Numbered from the stretch's first letter, positions 1 to 6,408 are shown. The stretch: 12,801 nt of DNA from Candidatus Martarchaeota archaeon (GCA_023485825.1 JAMCZF010000049.1:2610-15410), one strand, 5' to 3'. A program made the numbers and translations. The notes: generated by a model not told the origin, from the letters alone.

Positions 1-142
1 TGAAGTTTACGGTTGCACTTCCCCCGACGGATATGCCCACGTTGCCGGAGGAGAGGGCTATGCTCGATGTGCCGTAGCCTACCGCATGGGCAAACGGCAG
101 AAGAGACGCTAATGCCAAGACAATGATTGCAGGCGCCTTCAT
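1..142 (-). CDS. Secreted protein, N-terminal part (cut by window edge)
   Basis: The minus strand reads an ATG at 142..140 and stays open for 47 codons to the window edge, so only the N-terminus is visible. The first 20 residues (MKAPAIIVLALASLLPFAHA) form a classic signal peptide: one basic residue, a hydrophobic core and an A-H-A motif suitable for signal peptidase. The mature part begins VGYGTSSIALSSGNVGISVG and is rich in Ser, Gly and small beta-strand residues, like the Ig-like start of archaeal surface proteins. A TATA-like element lies about 36 nt upstream. It follows the two minus-strand genes to its right after a 45-nt gap and may have its own transcript. The function is unknown; export from the cell is the only role I can support. 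Confidence 0.7.
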   Translation of the reverse strand, partial: MKAPAIIVLALASLLPFAHAVGYGTSSIALSSGNVGISVGGSATVNF

Positions 143-170
143 AGGTCAACACCACTATCCATACGCAGAA

Positions 171-185
171 AAGCATATAAAAGCG
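171..185 (-). promoter_or_regulatory. TATA box for the secreted-protein gene
   Basis: On the minus strand this reads CGCTTTTATATGCTT, centred about 36 nt upstream of the ATG at 142. That spacing would give a transcript with a leader of roughly 10 nt. The assignment rests on position and the archaeal TATA pattern only. Confidence 0.5.
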
Positions 186-187
186 AG

Positions 188-427
188 TCAAACAAGCTTC
201 AGCTCCTTGCGGGCCTTCTCTAGCTCCCTGTCTGCGCGCTCTATGTGCATGGACACCATAGAGAGCACGTCTATGAGGCCGTACTTGTTGTACGAGTCCA
301 TGCCCCTCTCTATCCTGCTGCATATCCGCTTTAGGCTCTGCTTGTGCCTGTGTAGCTCCCTGGACATCGATTCCAGAAGGAGGTAATCCTGCAGTATCTC
401 ATCCCTGTTTTCCTTCCTTTTTGCCAT
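188..427 (-). CDS. Small helical protein of unknown function (79 aa)
   Basis: This is a 79-residue, strongly charged protein starting MAKRKENRDEILQDYLLLES. Its pattern is alpha-helical: helices at about 8-45 and 50-77 with heptad-like spacing of Leu, Ile and Met, which suggests a coiled coil or helical hairpin. A single Cys is at position 36. It has no membrane segment or signal peptide, so it is probably cytoplasmic. The start is well supported by AAAAGGAGATGCA directly upstream, a Shine-Dalgarno GGAG about 6 nt from the ATG. It lies 22 nt downstream of the 258-aa gene on the same strand, so the two are probably co-transcribed. I do not recognise a family, and the function is unknown. Confidence 0.7.
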   Translation of the reverse strand: MAKRKENRDEILQDYLLLESMSRELHRHKQSLKRICSRIERGMDSYNKYGLIDVLSMVSMHIERADRELEKARKELKLV

Positions 428-430
428 TGC

Positions 431-440
431 ATCTCCTTTT
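431..440 (-). promoter_or_regulatory. Shine-Dalgarno site for the 79-aa gene
   Basis: The minus strand reads AAAAGGAGAT just before the ATG at 427. This is a strong ribosome-binding site, in contrast to the leaderless first genes nearby. It fits an internal operon gene that needs its own initiation signal. Confidence 0.6.
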
Positions 441-449
441 AGCGCTGAT

Positions 450-1226
450 TCATGAAATGTTAGCCACTATCCCCCGGGTCGTCGAAGGCGTATACATGCT
501 CTGGTAGAAGCCCGTTACGGCGATGAAGAGGTTCTGGTTCGAAGACACTATGCCGAACGATGACTGGGTCTGCGACACATTTGACACTATGTCTATAGTG
601 ACTCCTTGGCACATCAATGAAGTCATGTTCAGTGATGCTGACGCAAACGCGTCTGTCGTGTTTGTGCCGGTGCCGTTGAGCGTATTGTAGTGTATTATAG
701 CCTCGTGCCCGTTTGCCGATATCACCGCAACATAGAGCCTGGGGCTTGCCGGCGAATATATCTGGAAGTCCAGGTAGGGAAGCACCGGGATGTAGTCCAG
801 CTCAAGTGTGCCTGGCACAGGGGGCCCGGGCTGCCGGTATGTAGTCGCTGCAAAAATATTGTTGCCGTAACCAGACCACTTGTTCACGTAATAATCGCCC
901 TCCTGATTCGCCGACGTTAGGTTGATGACCCTGAAGCCCCCTCCCGATGTGCTCCAGCCGAAGAAATGATTTTCAGTCGGATTTGTGAAATTGCCGTTGC
1001 CTATGGATAGCACCGTGTTGGTTGACTCGCATTGGTATGTACGGTTCCGGTAGACCGTTGTTGTTGACGACACCAAGTTCGCAGTCGAGGTTGTGGGGCC
1101 CTGCGCGGTGGTATTGGCGTTCTGTGTGCCTGTCTTAGATGTCACGTTGGACAGCATGAGGTATAGCGCAAAGAGCCCGGCCGCGACCACCACAAGAACG
1201 CCGATGTAGGTGCCTGTACTTGCCAT
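450..1226 (-). CDS. Membrane-anchored extracytoplasmic protein (258 aa)
   Basis: Residues 5-27 form one hydrophobic segment (GTYIGVLVVVAAGLFALYLM) with no clear cleavage site, so the protein is probably anchored by its N-terminus with the rest outside. A Thr/Ser/Asn-rich linker follows at about 28-60. Residues 61-258 look like a compact beta-rich domain with two cysteines, C66 and C206, which could form a disulfide. Several N-x-S/T sequons (for example at N61, N102, N184 and N200) agree with an exposed, possibly glycosylated protein. A TATA box about 30 nt upstream supports this ATG and a near-leaderless mRNA. The 79-aa gene follows after 22 nt. I do not recognise the family; a surface role is inferred from topology only. 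Confidence 0.75.
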   Translation of the reverse strand: MASTGTYIGVLVVVAAGLFALYLMLSNVTSKTGTQNANTTAQGPTTSTANLVSSTTTVYRNRTYQCESTNTVLSIGNGNFTNPTENHFFGWSTSGGGFRVINLTSANQEGDYYVNKWSGYGNNIFAATTYRQPGPPVPGTLELDYIPVLPYLDFQIYSPASPRLYVAVISANGHEAIIHYNTLNGTGTNTTDAFASASLNMTSLMCQGVTIDIVSNVSQTQSSFGIVSSNQNLFIAVTGFYQSMYTPSTTRGIVANIS

Positions 1227-1248
1227 GATATGAATTGGAAGCTAGTGT

Positions 1249-1262
1249 TTAAATTTATATAC
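1249..1262 (-). promoter_or_regulatory. TATA box for the 258-aa anchored protein
   Basis: The minus strand reads AGTATATAAATTTA, centred about 30 nt upstream of the ATG at 1226. The spacing predicts transcription starting within a few nucleotides of the start codon. Confidence 0.6.
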
Positions 1263-1353
1263 TTTGCGGCGGGCTTATATCCCCCTTAAGGGAGTGGGCT
1301 TTACGCCCACATTGATAAATGCTTTGCTGCATGCCGCAGCTGCCGGTGATACG

Positions 1354-1363
1354 CTTTTATATC
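1354..1363 (+). promoter_or_regulatory. TATA box fixing the alpha/beta hydrolase start
   Basis: CTTTTATATC is centred about 25 nt upstream of the ATG at 1384, the normal TATA to start-site distance in archaea. It supports a leaderless mRNA beginning at 1384. It argues against the upstream TTG codon at 1264 as the start. Confidence 0.6.
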
Positions 1364-1383
1364 AGAAGGGAGAGCATTTGATC

Positions 1384-2277
1384 ATGAGGATTATTGCAGG
1401 CCGGAGAGCCGCCAGCACAGGCAAAACAGACATAAAGGCACTGGTGAGGAACCGTTATGCAGATGTTGCGGGAGTCGAAACTCACTTCATGGAGGCAGGC
1501 GACCCCAACGGAAAGCCGTTGGTGCTCGTGCATGGGTTTCTGTCTAATGCGGACAGCTGGAGCAAAAACATAATTCCGCTTTCTGAGATAAGGCGTGTCA
1601 TAGCCCCGGACCTCCCTGGCTTTGGGAGGAGCGGAAATCCCAGAGCCTGGCCTACACAGGAATATTTCATATCCTTCCTGGGCGATTTCATGAGGGTGCT
1701 CTCGATAGACAGGGCAGACCTGATCGGCCACTCGATGGGCGGCGGGATTGTGATAGCGCAGACTCTTGCGCATCCGGAAACGGCAAGAAGCATTGTTGCA
1801 GAGGATCCATACGGTATTTGCAAGCTTGCGCCTGTCCTGGAACATATTATAAAGTCGTTTCCTTTTGTCCTGGCCGGCAGGCTTGAAGGCGGATGGCATG
1901 CACTCGCCAGAGGCGATTTCAGCGGCATTCTGAGTTCGCTCAAGGAGGATATAACTATCGACTGCCGTTCAGGCCCGACTAGCATCAGGTGGCTTGCAAG
2001 CGAAATAAAGTTGGGTTTTAAAGGAGGTTTTCCGAGTTTAGGGTTCAAGACCGATTATACGCCACTGCTGCATACCTTGCGTGACAAAGGGATAAGGGCC
2101 ATGTTTACCTCAGGGAACCGCGATCCCCTATTTCCAGAAAAGTCGATAAGAGAAGCGGCGGTGATTGCCGGAGCGTCGTTCGCCGTCATCAGCCACTCAG
2201 GCCACGACCCCCAGGAGGAAAACAGCAAAATGTTCAACAGGACTGTGACCGATTTCCTTGAGAACAAGCGTGACTAG
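1384..2277 (+). CDS. Alpha/beta-fold hydrolase (297 aa)
   Basis: This is a complete alpha/beta hydrolase, probably an esterase, lipase or other serine hydrolase in the cytoplasm. The oxyanion motif LVLVHGF is at 46-52. A cap-side loop DLPGFGRSG follows at 76-84. The nucleophile elbow GHSMGG is at 115-120 with Ser117. The acid is Asp247 in GNRDPLF, and the catalytic His is H274 in SHSGHDP. All three catalytic residues are therefore present. The frame is open back to a TTG at 1264, which would add 40 residues, but those are not typical of the family. The TATA box at 1354-1363 fits the ATG at 1384. It stands alone, divergent from the genes to its left. The substrate cannot be told from sequence. 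Confidence 0.9.
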   Translation: MRIIAGRRAASTGKTDIKALVRNRYADVAGVETHFMEAGDPNGKPLVLVHGFLSNADSWSKNIIPLSEIRRVIAPDLPGFGRSGNPRAWPTQEYFISFLGDFMRVLSIDRADLIGHSMGGGIVIAQTLAHPETARSIVAEDPYGICKLAPVLEHIIKSFPFVLAGRLEGGWHALARGDFSGILSSLKEDITIDCRSGPTSIRWLASEIKLGFKGGFPSLGFKTDYTPLLHTLRDKGIRAMFTSGNRDPLFPEKSIREAAVIAGASFAVISHSGHDPQEENSKMFNRTVTDFLENKRD

Positions 2278-2459
2278 TGCATGTCTCTTGCCGCCTTGAA
2301 TGCAGATATTGCGTCCATGCTTGAGTTTAGGCAAATGTGACATCCTTCCACGACTGGGGGATCGTGGGGCCCCTTTTGGTTCAAGACCTGCTCGGTTTGA
2401 AGATTCGGCGCCTCTGTCGTTCATAGAGATTGCGTGGCGCATGGGAGAGTTCAAATATT
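2278..2459. other. Non-coding gap between the hydrolase gene and the tRNA
   Basis: I see no convincing gene in these 182 nt. A 6-bp stem (CCACGA at 2348-2353 with TCGTGG at 2362-2367) is followed by GGCCCC and four T residues. It could end transcription of the hydrolase gene, but the T run is short. The reading frames crossing this stretch lack plausible composition or start signals. Confidence 0.4.
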
Positions 2460-2583
2460 CGCCAGGGTAGGGATTTGAACCCTAAAGCCCCGAAGGGCAC
2501 TGGTTCGCTTGTCGCATCACAAATCAGCTCTTGCGGTTTTGAAAACTCAAGACCAGCGCGTTACCAGATTCTGCCACCCTGGC
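2460..2583 (-). tRNA. tRNA-Ser (anticodon UGA) with a 40-nt intron
   Basis: The minus strand folds as a type II tRNA. The acceptor is GCCAGGG with CCCUGGC plus discriminator G (2460), typical of archaeal tRNA-Ser. The anticodon stem is CUGGU/ACCAG and the loop CUUGAG-A gives anticodon UGA. The long variable arm is GCCC-UUCG-GGGC, and the T arm is UAGGG-UUCAAAU-CCCUA. An intron at 2506-2545 lies at the canonical 37/38 position. Removing it leaves 84 nt, and no CCA is encoded. The D stem is weak, with an A-C mismatch at the third pair. A Leu(GAG) reading was considered but does not pair as an anticodon stem. The tRNA is read opposite to both neighbouring protein genes. Confidence 0.88.
2506..2545 (-). 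other. tRNA-Ser intron with bulge-helix-bulge splice sites
   Basis: CUUG (2551-2548) pairs with CAAG (2511-2508) as a 4-bp central helix. It is flanked by 3-nt bulges AGU (2547-2545) and CGA (2507-2505). Cutting after the second nucleotide of each bulge gives exactly the 7-nt anticodon loop and the 40-nt intron. The outer helix is the anticodon stem. The inner helix is poorly paired, a relaxed form. This is the substrate of the archaeal tRNA splicing endonuclease. Confidence 0.8.
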
Positions 2584-2610
2584 ATTTCGGCACATACCTA
2601 ATCGTGACCA

Positions 2611-2623
2611 ACAGATTTAAGCC
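2611..2623. promoter_or_regulatory. TATA-like element between the tRNA and DUF373 genes
   Basis: The sequence ACAGATTTAAGCC reads GGCTTAAATCTGT on the minus strand, about 33 nt from the tRNA 5' end at 2583. It lies about 36 nt from the DUF373 ATG at 2653. Either strand could use it. A second AT run at 2635-2642 is only about 15 nt from the DUF373 ATG, too close for a normal TATA to start distance. Confidence 0.4.
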
Positions 2624-2652
2624 TTTTCATTTACATATATATCTGGATTGGA

Positions 2653-3894
2653 ATGGCTCGAAGAAGGGGTTCTGTGAAAAGGGAGGAGCGCGTACTGGTG
2701 CTCAGTGCTGACATCGACAACGATTTGTACCGCAAGACAGGGATCAGCGGGCCGCTGATCGGAAGGGTGCAGGTGCTCAACGGCGCGACGCAGCTTGCGC
2801 TTGCAGACCCCCAGGACGCGGACTCGAACGCAATGTTCCAGGCGGTGAAGACGCACGATGAACTCAGGAAGGATGGATACATAACCAACGTTGCAGTCAT
2901 AACAGGCACTGAAACAGAGGGCTACGAGGCGGACCGCGAGATAGTCAGGCAATTGGAACTGGTGCTGGACAGGTATAAGGTAGACTCATGCGTGTTCGTA
3001 ACGGATGGCGCAAGCGACAGCCGCGTGCTTCCGCTAGTCGAGGCAAGGGTCAAGGTCAACAGCATAAAGCTCGTGGTGGTGAAGCAGTCGGAGCACCTTG
3101 AGAGCGCTTACTTCGCCGTGCTGGAGAAGCTCAAGGAACCGCATTACGCGCGCATAATATTCGGGATACCTGCATTAGTGATACTGCTGTTCGCGGTGAG
3201 TTATGTCCTTGGCGCAAGCTGGGAGACCCCTGCTGCCCTGGTGGGGCTTTACCTGCTCATAAAGGGCTTTGGGCTTGAGAACTCGCTCATAGAGTCGTTC
3301 AGGGGCTTCGGCTTCAGCATAGACCGGATGAGTTTCGTGTTCTATCTCGCTTCTATAGTTTTCGTCGCCGTCGGCATACTTATAGGCGTGGGCAACTACA
3401 CCATCGAGGCGGGCACCAACGGCGCGGTAGCGGCTGCGTATGCTGTGGAGGGTTTCCTGTTGCTGCTTCCTGTCTCGCTTGTGCTCTTTCTCATAGGAAG
3501 AATGATGGACACCAGGTCAGGCAGATATCTCTTCCGCAACTTCAGGTACGGCACTTATATAGGCTCATCGATAATTGTGTGGGTGCTGTTGTACTCGTTC
3601 GTCGCCTGGATAGTTGGCCAGATATACTTCGCGCAGTTTGTTGATTTCGCTGTCCTCGCCATAACCATAGGCGTAGGCGTATCATACACATTCGGCTTCA
3701 TGCGCAGCCGCGTCCTGAGGAGAAGAAGGATCAAGGACAAGCTTGTTGTAAATGAACTTGGCGCGCTTATAGGGAAGGCTGGCAGGCTTGACCTCAGGCA
3801 TGGCAGGTTCATAATAAATACGAGCTTCGGGAACCCTATCAACTACAACATAGACCGCATTGTGGACATATCGGACAAGGTAGTCGTGAAGTAG
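2653..3894 (+). CDS. DUF373 family integral membrane protein (413 aa)
   Basis: The N-terminal 165 residues match the archaeal DUF373 pattern: a strand VLVLSADIDND at 14-24, then GPLIGR at 33-38 and LALADPQDADSNAMF at 48-62. A second Rossmann-like repeat follows (NVAVITGTE at 79-87; VDSCVFVTDGASDSRVLP at 110-127). About six membrane segments follow, near 168-188, 193-208, 226-246, 256-283, 301-325 and 330-350. After a basic stretch (RSRVLRRRRIKDK) there is a soluble C-terminal tail to 413. The conserved start of the DUF373 domain lies close to this ATG, so the start is credible. The function of DUF373 is not established. It converges on the serpin gene with a 26-nt gap. Confidence 0.85.
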   Translation: MARRRGSVKREERVLVLSADIDNDLYRKTGISGPLIGRVQVLNGATQLALADPQDADSNAMFQAVKTHDELRKDGYITNVAVITGTETEGYEADREIVRQLELVLDRYKVDSCVFVTDGASDSRVLPLVEARVKVNSIKLVVVKQSEHLESAYFAVLEKLKEPHYARIIFGIPALVILLFAVSYVLGASWETPAALVGLYLLIKGFGLENSLIESFRGFGFSIDRMSFVFYLASIVFVAVGILIGVGNYTIEAGTNGAVAAAYAVEGFLLLLPVSLVLFLIGRMMDTRSGRYLFRNFRYGTYIGSSIIVWVLLYSFVAWIVGQIYFAQFVDFAVLAITIGVGVSYTFGFMRSRVLRRRRIKDKLVVNELGALIGKAGRLDLRHGRFIINTSFGNPINYNIDRIVDISDKVVVK

Positions 3895-3920
3895 GTCTGT
3901 TACGCCTGCTTTTCGGCTGG

Positions 3921-5237
3921 TCAGCTTGAGCCTGCGGGATTGTATATCCTCCCCATGAACAGTATTGCGCCGCTTCTCTTATCTATTATGAAGAACAGGA
4001 ACGGGTGGTCTGCACGGAACACCACCGGCAGCGCAGGGGGAGCAGAAACTGCCACACCTGTTATTCCCACCGCGGTGGCCGCGGCCGCCGTGGTGCCGTT
4101 CTCATCGACTGTGACGAATGCCTTTTGAAGGACATTGCTTATGTACAGGGTGCGCTGGGCCGGGGTCAGCTCCGAGAAGTTAGCCATCTTCGAGAAGTTG
4201 GCAAGTTTGTAGTCGAATGCGTCTGTAATGCCCAGAGACTCGAACAACTGGTTCATGCCCATCGACTCAGTGATGTTGAACCTTGGCAGCCACACCCGCA
4301 CAGGGACATACCCAAGACTGTGCTCTATGCTCTTGATGCCTGCTGCGCTGAGGCCCTTCTCCACGCCGGATACGTTGAAGCTGCTTTTCGGTAGCACTAT
4401 AAGCATAGTTACGTTGCTGTCGTTATAGTCAAGCTCAAGGACCTGTATGGTGCCGTTCTCGTAGTACGATGCATTGAGCTGCTGGTACATCATCGGGACG
4501 CTGACCGTCTGCGACGGATTCACGTAAAAGTTCTGGTCTGTTGTGTCGGCCCTGTTGAACTTGTGCTTCCACATGCCGTGGAAGTAGACGGCGTTGACGA
4601 GTACTGCCTTGGTCGTTGTGGTGAGAGAGCCTGCCGGCAAGAGGTTCTGTATCTTACCGTAGGTCTTGTTAGAAACCCAGGCATTTATCGCAGACCCCAC
4701 AGCGTTGGGATTGCCGGTGAAGTCTGCGGGGTATGCGGTCGCATTGTAGTATTCATTGAGCAAGCCAATGAACGACTGCCTGAACGGGTATGTCTTCTCA
4801 ACCCAGAGTGCGTCAGCCACAGACAGGCTGTACCCTGCGTTCTTTCCGCTGAGGCTGCTGAGTATGCTTGCAAAGCCAGCGTGGTTTTGCGGGATGTTGT
4901 CTGATAGGTCGAGCCCTTTGTATATCTGCGAGGCGGTCTTCCCGGATGCCCCTTCAGCCACCATGGACATGGCGACGAACGCTGAGAACGGAGAGAAGAA
5001 CATGTTGCCGGACTCGTTGCTTGATCCGCTCAATATGCGGTAAGCCGAGAACGTGAAGTTGTTGTCGCTGCCTGCGATGGCCGTCGCGTTTGCGCTGGAG
5101 TAATTATAGTTGAACGTGGATCCATTTGAGCTGAGCTGGCCGGCGCCGTTGCTGCCGATATATGTGATATATAATACACCGGCTACCAGTGCTATTGCCA
5201 GTATCGCGACTCCTGCGTATAGAATGCCTTTTCCCAT
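3921..5237 (-). CDS. Membrane-anchored serpin, inhibitory type (438 aa)
   Basis: Serpins trap serine or cysteine proteases by inserting a cleaved reactive loop into a beta sheet. Residues 4-27 are a hydrophobic N-terminal anchor or signal segment, followed by a Gly/Ser/Asn linker; the serpin fold runs from about 60 to 434. Family marks are FFSPFSAFVAMSM at 80-92, NAVYFHGMW at 215-223, LYISNVLQKAFVTVDENG at 364-381 and the end DHPFLFFI at 410-417. The hinge, E379 NGTTAAAAT, keeps the small residues of inhibitory serpins. By standard numbering P1 would be about V395 (ITGV-AVSA). The loop is several residues longer than in alpha1-antitrypsin, so P1 is uncertain. Many N-x-S/T sequons suggest an exposed protein. 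The target protease is unknown. Confidence 0.95.
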   Translation of the reverse strand: MGKGILYAGVAILAIALVAGVLYITYIGSNGAGQLSSNGSTFNYNYSSANATAIAGSDNNFTFSAYRILSGSSNESGNMFFSPFSAFVAMSMVAEGASGKTASQIYKGLDLSDNIPQNHAGFASILSSLSGKNAGYSLSVADALWVEKTYPFRQSFIGLLNEYYNATAYPADFTGNPNAVGSAINAWVSNKTYGKIQNLLPAGSLTTTTKAVLVNAVYFHGMWKHKFNRADTTDQNFYVNPSQTVSVPMMYQQLNASYYENGTIQVLELDYNDSNVTMLIVLPKSSFNVSGVEKGLSAAGIKSIEHSLGYVPVRVWLPRFNITESMGMNQLFESLGITDAFDYKLANFSKMANFSELTPAQRTLYISNVLQKAFVTVDENGTTAAAATAVGITGVAVSAPPALPVVFRADHPFLFFIIDKRSGAILFMGRIYNPAGSS

Positions 5238-5251
5238 AAGGTTAGTGTGGC

Positions 5252-5265
5252 GCTTATATCTAAAT
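5252..5265 (-). promoter_or_regulatory. TATA box for the serpin gene
   Basis: The minus strand reads ATTTAGATATAAGC, centred about 22-24 nt upstream of the ATG at 5237. This spacing predicts a leaderless serpin mRNA. Confidence 0.5.
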
Positions 5266-5299
5266 AGGTTATGATGTTCGCAGGTTTTGCGTAGGTTTA

Positions 5300-5321
5300 T
5301 AAGTATATTAGTGTATACTTA
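5300..5321. repeat. Perfect 8-bp inverted repeat (TAAGTATA / TATACTTA)
   Basis: TAAGTATA (5300-5307) and TATACTTA (5314-5321) are perfect inverted repeats around a 6-nt spacer TTAGTG. Farther out, AGG and CCT could extend the pairing with a small bulge. It sits about 65-85 nt upstream of the serpin start. It could be an operator for a dimeric regulator, or the subterminal left-end hairpin of the mobile-element relic that follows. I cannot decide between these. Confidence 0.6.
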
Positions 5322-5361
5322 CCTTATATGTTTGTGCACCATAGTAAAACCTTTTATTTGT

Positions 5362-5521
5362 TGGTGCGGAGATGATGTGCCATAGTACAGAAACTGTCAG
5401 AAAGCCGATGGGGGAAGGCACAGCCAGCGACGGGGTACCCGACGGCCTACGGAAGCAATGATCACTTGGCCAACTTAGCCATGTGGGCGGGAAACCCAAC
5501 ACCCCTCATGGGGATGTCAAC
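5362..5521 (+). pseudogene. Probable IS200/IS605 relic: tnpB 3' remnant plus right end
   Basis: The plus strand reads a short open stretch (ATG 5372, TGA 5459-5461) containing TETVRKPMGEGTASDG. The same frame continues after the stop as SLGQLSHVGGKPNTPHGDV. The K-P-x-E/G-x-GT block and the closing GGKPxT-like run resemble the variable C-terminal tails of archaeal TnpB proteins. The sequence ends in a GC-rich hairpin followed by TCAA, as IS200/IS605 right ends do; TCAA is the right cleavage tetranucleotide of IS608. No catalytic part of TnpB and no TnpA are present. This is therefore a decayed element or a non-autonomous derivative. The family call is from memory of such tails; an unrelated intergenic ncRNA is the main alternative. 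Confidence 0.42.
5499..5517. repeat. Stem-loop at the relic right end, overlapping the OTC stop
   Basis: ACA-CCCC (5499-5505) pairs with GGGG-A-TGT (5510-5517) around a TCAT loop, with one bulged A. TCAAC follows immediately. The hairpin covers the last three codons and the stop codon of the OTC gene on the other strand. It may also act as a transcription stop for OTC. Confidence 0.6.
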
Positions 5522-6408
5522 AGCCATGCGAGTATCGCCTGTTCCACTATCATCTTGTTGCGCGCCTGCTCCCATACTATTGACTGCCTGCCGTCAATCA
5601 CATCAGCAGAGACCTCCACCCCACGGTGAGCAGGAAGGCAGTGCATGAACACTGCATCCGTGTTCGCATAGGACATCACTTTCATGTTGACTTCGTAGCC
5701 CTCGAACTCCTTCAGGCGTTTCTTTCTCTCCGCGTCTTCCCCCATGCTCACGAATACGTCGGTGTAAACGACATCGACACCACCGAGCCCCTTTTCGATG
5801 TCGTTGAATACCTCGACGCTTCCATGCTTCCTCGCCCTGCCGAGGTACTCCTTGTTAGGCTTCACTGTTGAGGGGCCTATCAAGTGGACATCAAGTCCGA
5901 GCTCGGCGCACACAAGCATGAGCGAGTTTGCGGTGTTGGCGGCTATGTCGCCCACGTATGCAACCTTCGTGCCTATGAGGCCCTTTATCTTCTTTATGGT
6001 GTAGATGTCGCTGAGTGCCTGGCAGGGGTGCTCAAGGTCTGTCAGTGCGTTTATCACCGGTACAGACGCGCTTCTTGCAAGCTTTACTATATCTTCGTGG
6101 GAGAACATCCGTGCGGCTATTGCGTCGGTATAGAGGCCCAGGACCTTTGCTGTGTCCTCAATGGTTTCCCCCCTTGAGATCTGCGTGGTCGTTGAGTCGA
6201 GGTATATTGATGTGCCCCCAAGCCGGTGCATTGCAGCCTGGAACGATGTTCTGGTGCGCGTCGACTGCTTCTCGAAGAGAAGCGCAAGGAGCGGACTGCC
6301 GCGGAGCCTGTAGCTCTTGCCCTTATCTATCAGCTCCGCGATGCCGAGTATCTTTTCTATGTCGCTTTTTGACAGGTCGTTTATGCCCGTTAGGCTTCTC
6401 GCTGCCAT
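5506..6408 (-). CDS. argF: Ornithine carbamoyltransferase (300 aa)
   Basis: The enzyme joins carbamoyl phosphate and ornithine to give citrulline and phosphate, in arginine synthesis or, in reverse, in the arginine deiminase pathway. All family marks are present: the carbamoyl-phosphate loop STRTRTSF at 49-56, HPCQALSD at 127-134, the ornithine-binding SMG loop (DVFVSMGEDAE at 217-227), and HCLPAHRG at 256-263. HCLP and the SMG loop separate it from aspartate carbamoyltransferase. The length of 300 aa is normal. The last residues, LLTSP, and the stop lie inside the hairpin of the IS relic, so the natural C-terminus may have been replaced. It follows the nucleotidyltransferase-like gene after 22 nt. 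No other arginine gene is in the window. Confidence 0.96.
   Translation of the reverse strand: MAARSLTGINDLSKSDIEKILGIAELIDKGKSYRLRGSPLLALLFEKQSTRTRTSFQAAMHRLGGTSIYLDSTTTQISRGETIEDTAKVLGLYTDAIAARMFSHEDIVKLARSASVPVINALTDLEHPCQALSDIYTIKKIKGLIGTKVAYVGDIAANTANSLMLVCAELGLDVHLIGPSTVKPNKEYLGRARKHGSVEVFNDIEKGLGGVDVVYTDVFVSMGEDAERKKRLKEFEGYEVNMKVMSYANTDAVFMHCLPAHRGVEVSADVIDGRQSIVWEQARNKMIVEQAILAWLLTSP

Noticed and set aside
1264..1383. N-terminal 40-codon extension of the alpha/beta hydrolase from a TTG codon
   Set aside because: A TATA box lies 25 nt before the ATG at 1384, and the extra residues do not resemble the family; the extension is probably chance open frame.
2348..2377. Bacterial-type intrinsic terminator after the hydrolase
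   Set aside because: The stem is only 6 bp and the T run only four bases; kept only as a remark on the intergenic gap.
2391..2415. Partial duplicate of the tRNA anticodon region (TCAAGACC and CGGTTTGAA also occur here)
   Set aside because: The shared words are 8-9 nt in different order and no tRNA arm can be built; probably chance.
4005..4394. Plus-strand open frames within the serpin locus
   Set aside because: They are shadows of the serpin coding strand, with His/Arg/Gly-rich products and no start signals.
5372..5461. Independent 29-aa small protein gene
   Set aside because: The similarity to TnpB tails, continuing in frame past the stop, explains it better than a stand-alone gene.
5308..5502. 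64-codon minus-strand open frame in the serpin-OTC gap
   Set aside because: Its composition is not protein-like for this genome, it has no promoter or ribosome site, and it lies opposite the more convincing TnpB-like frame.
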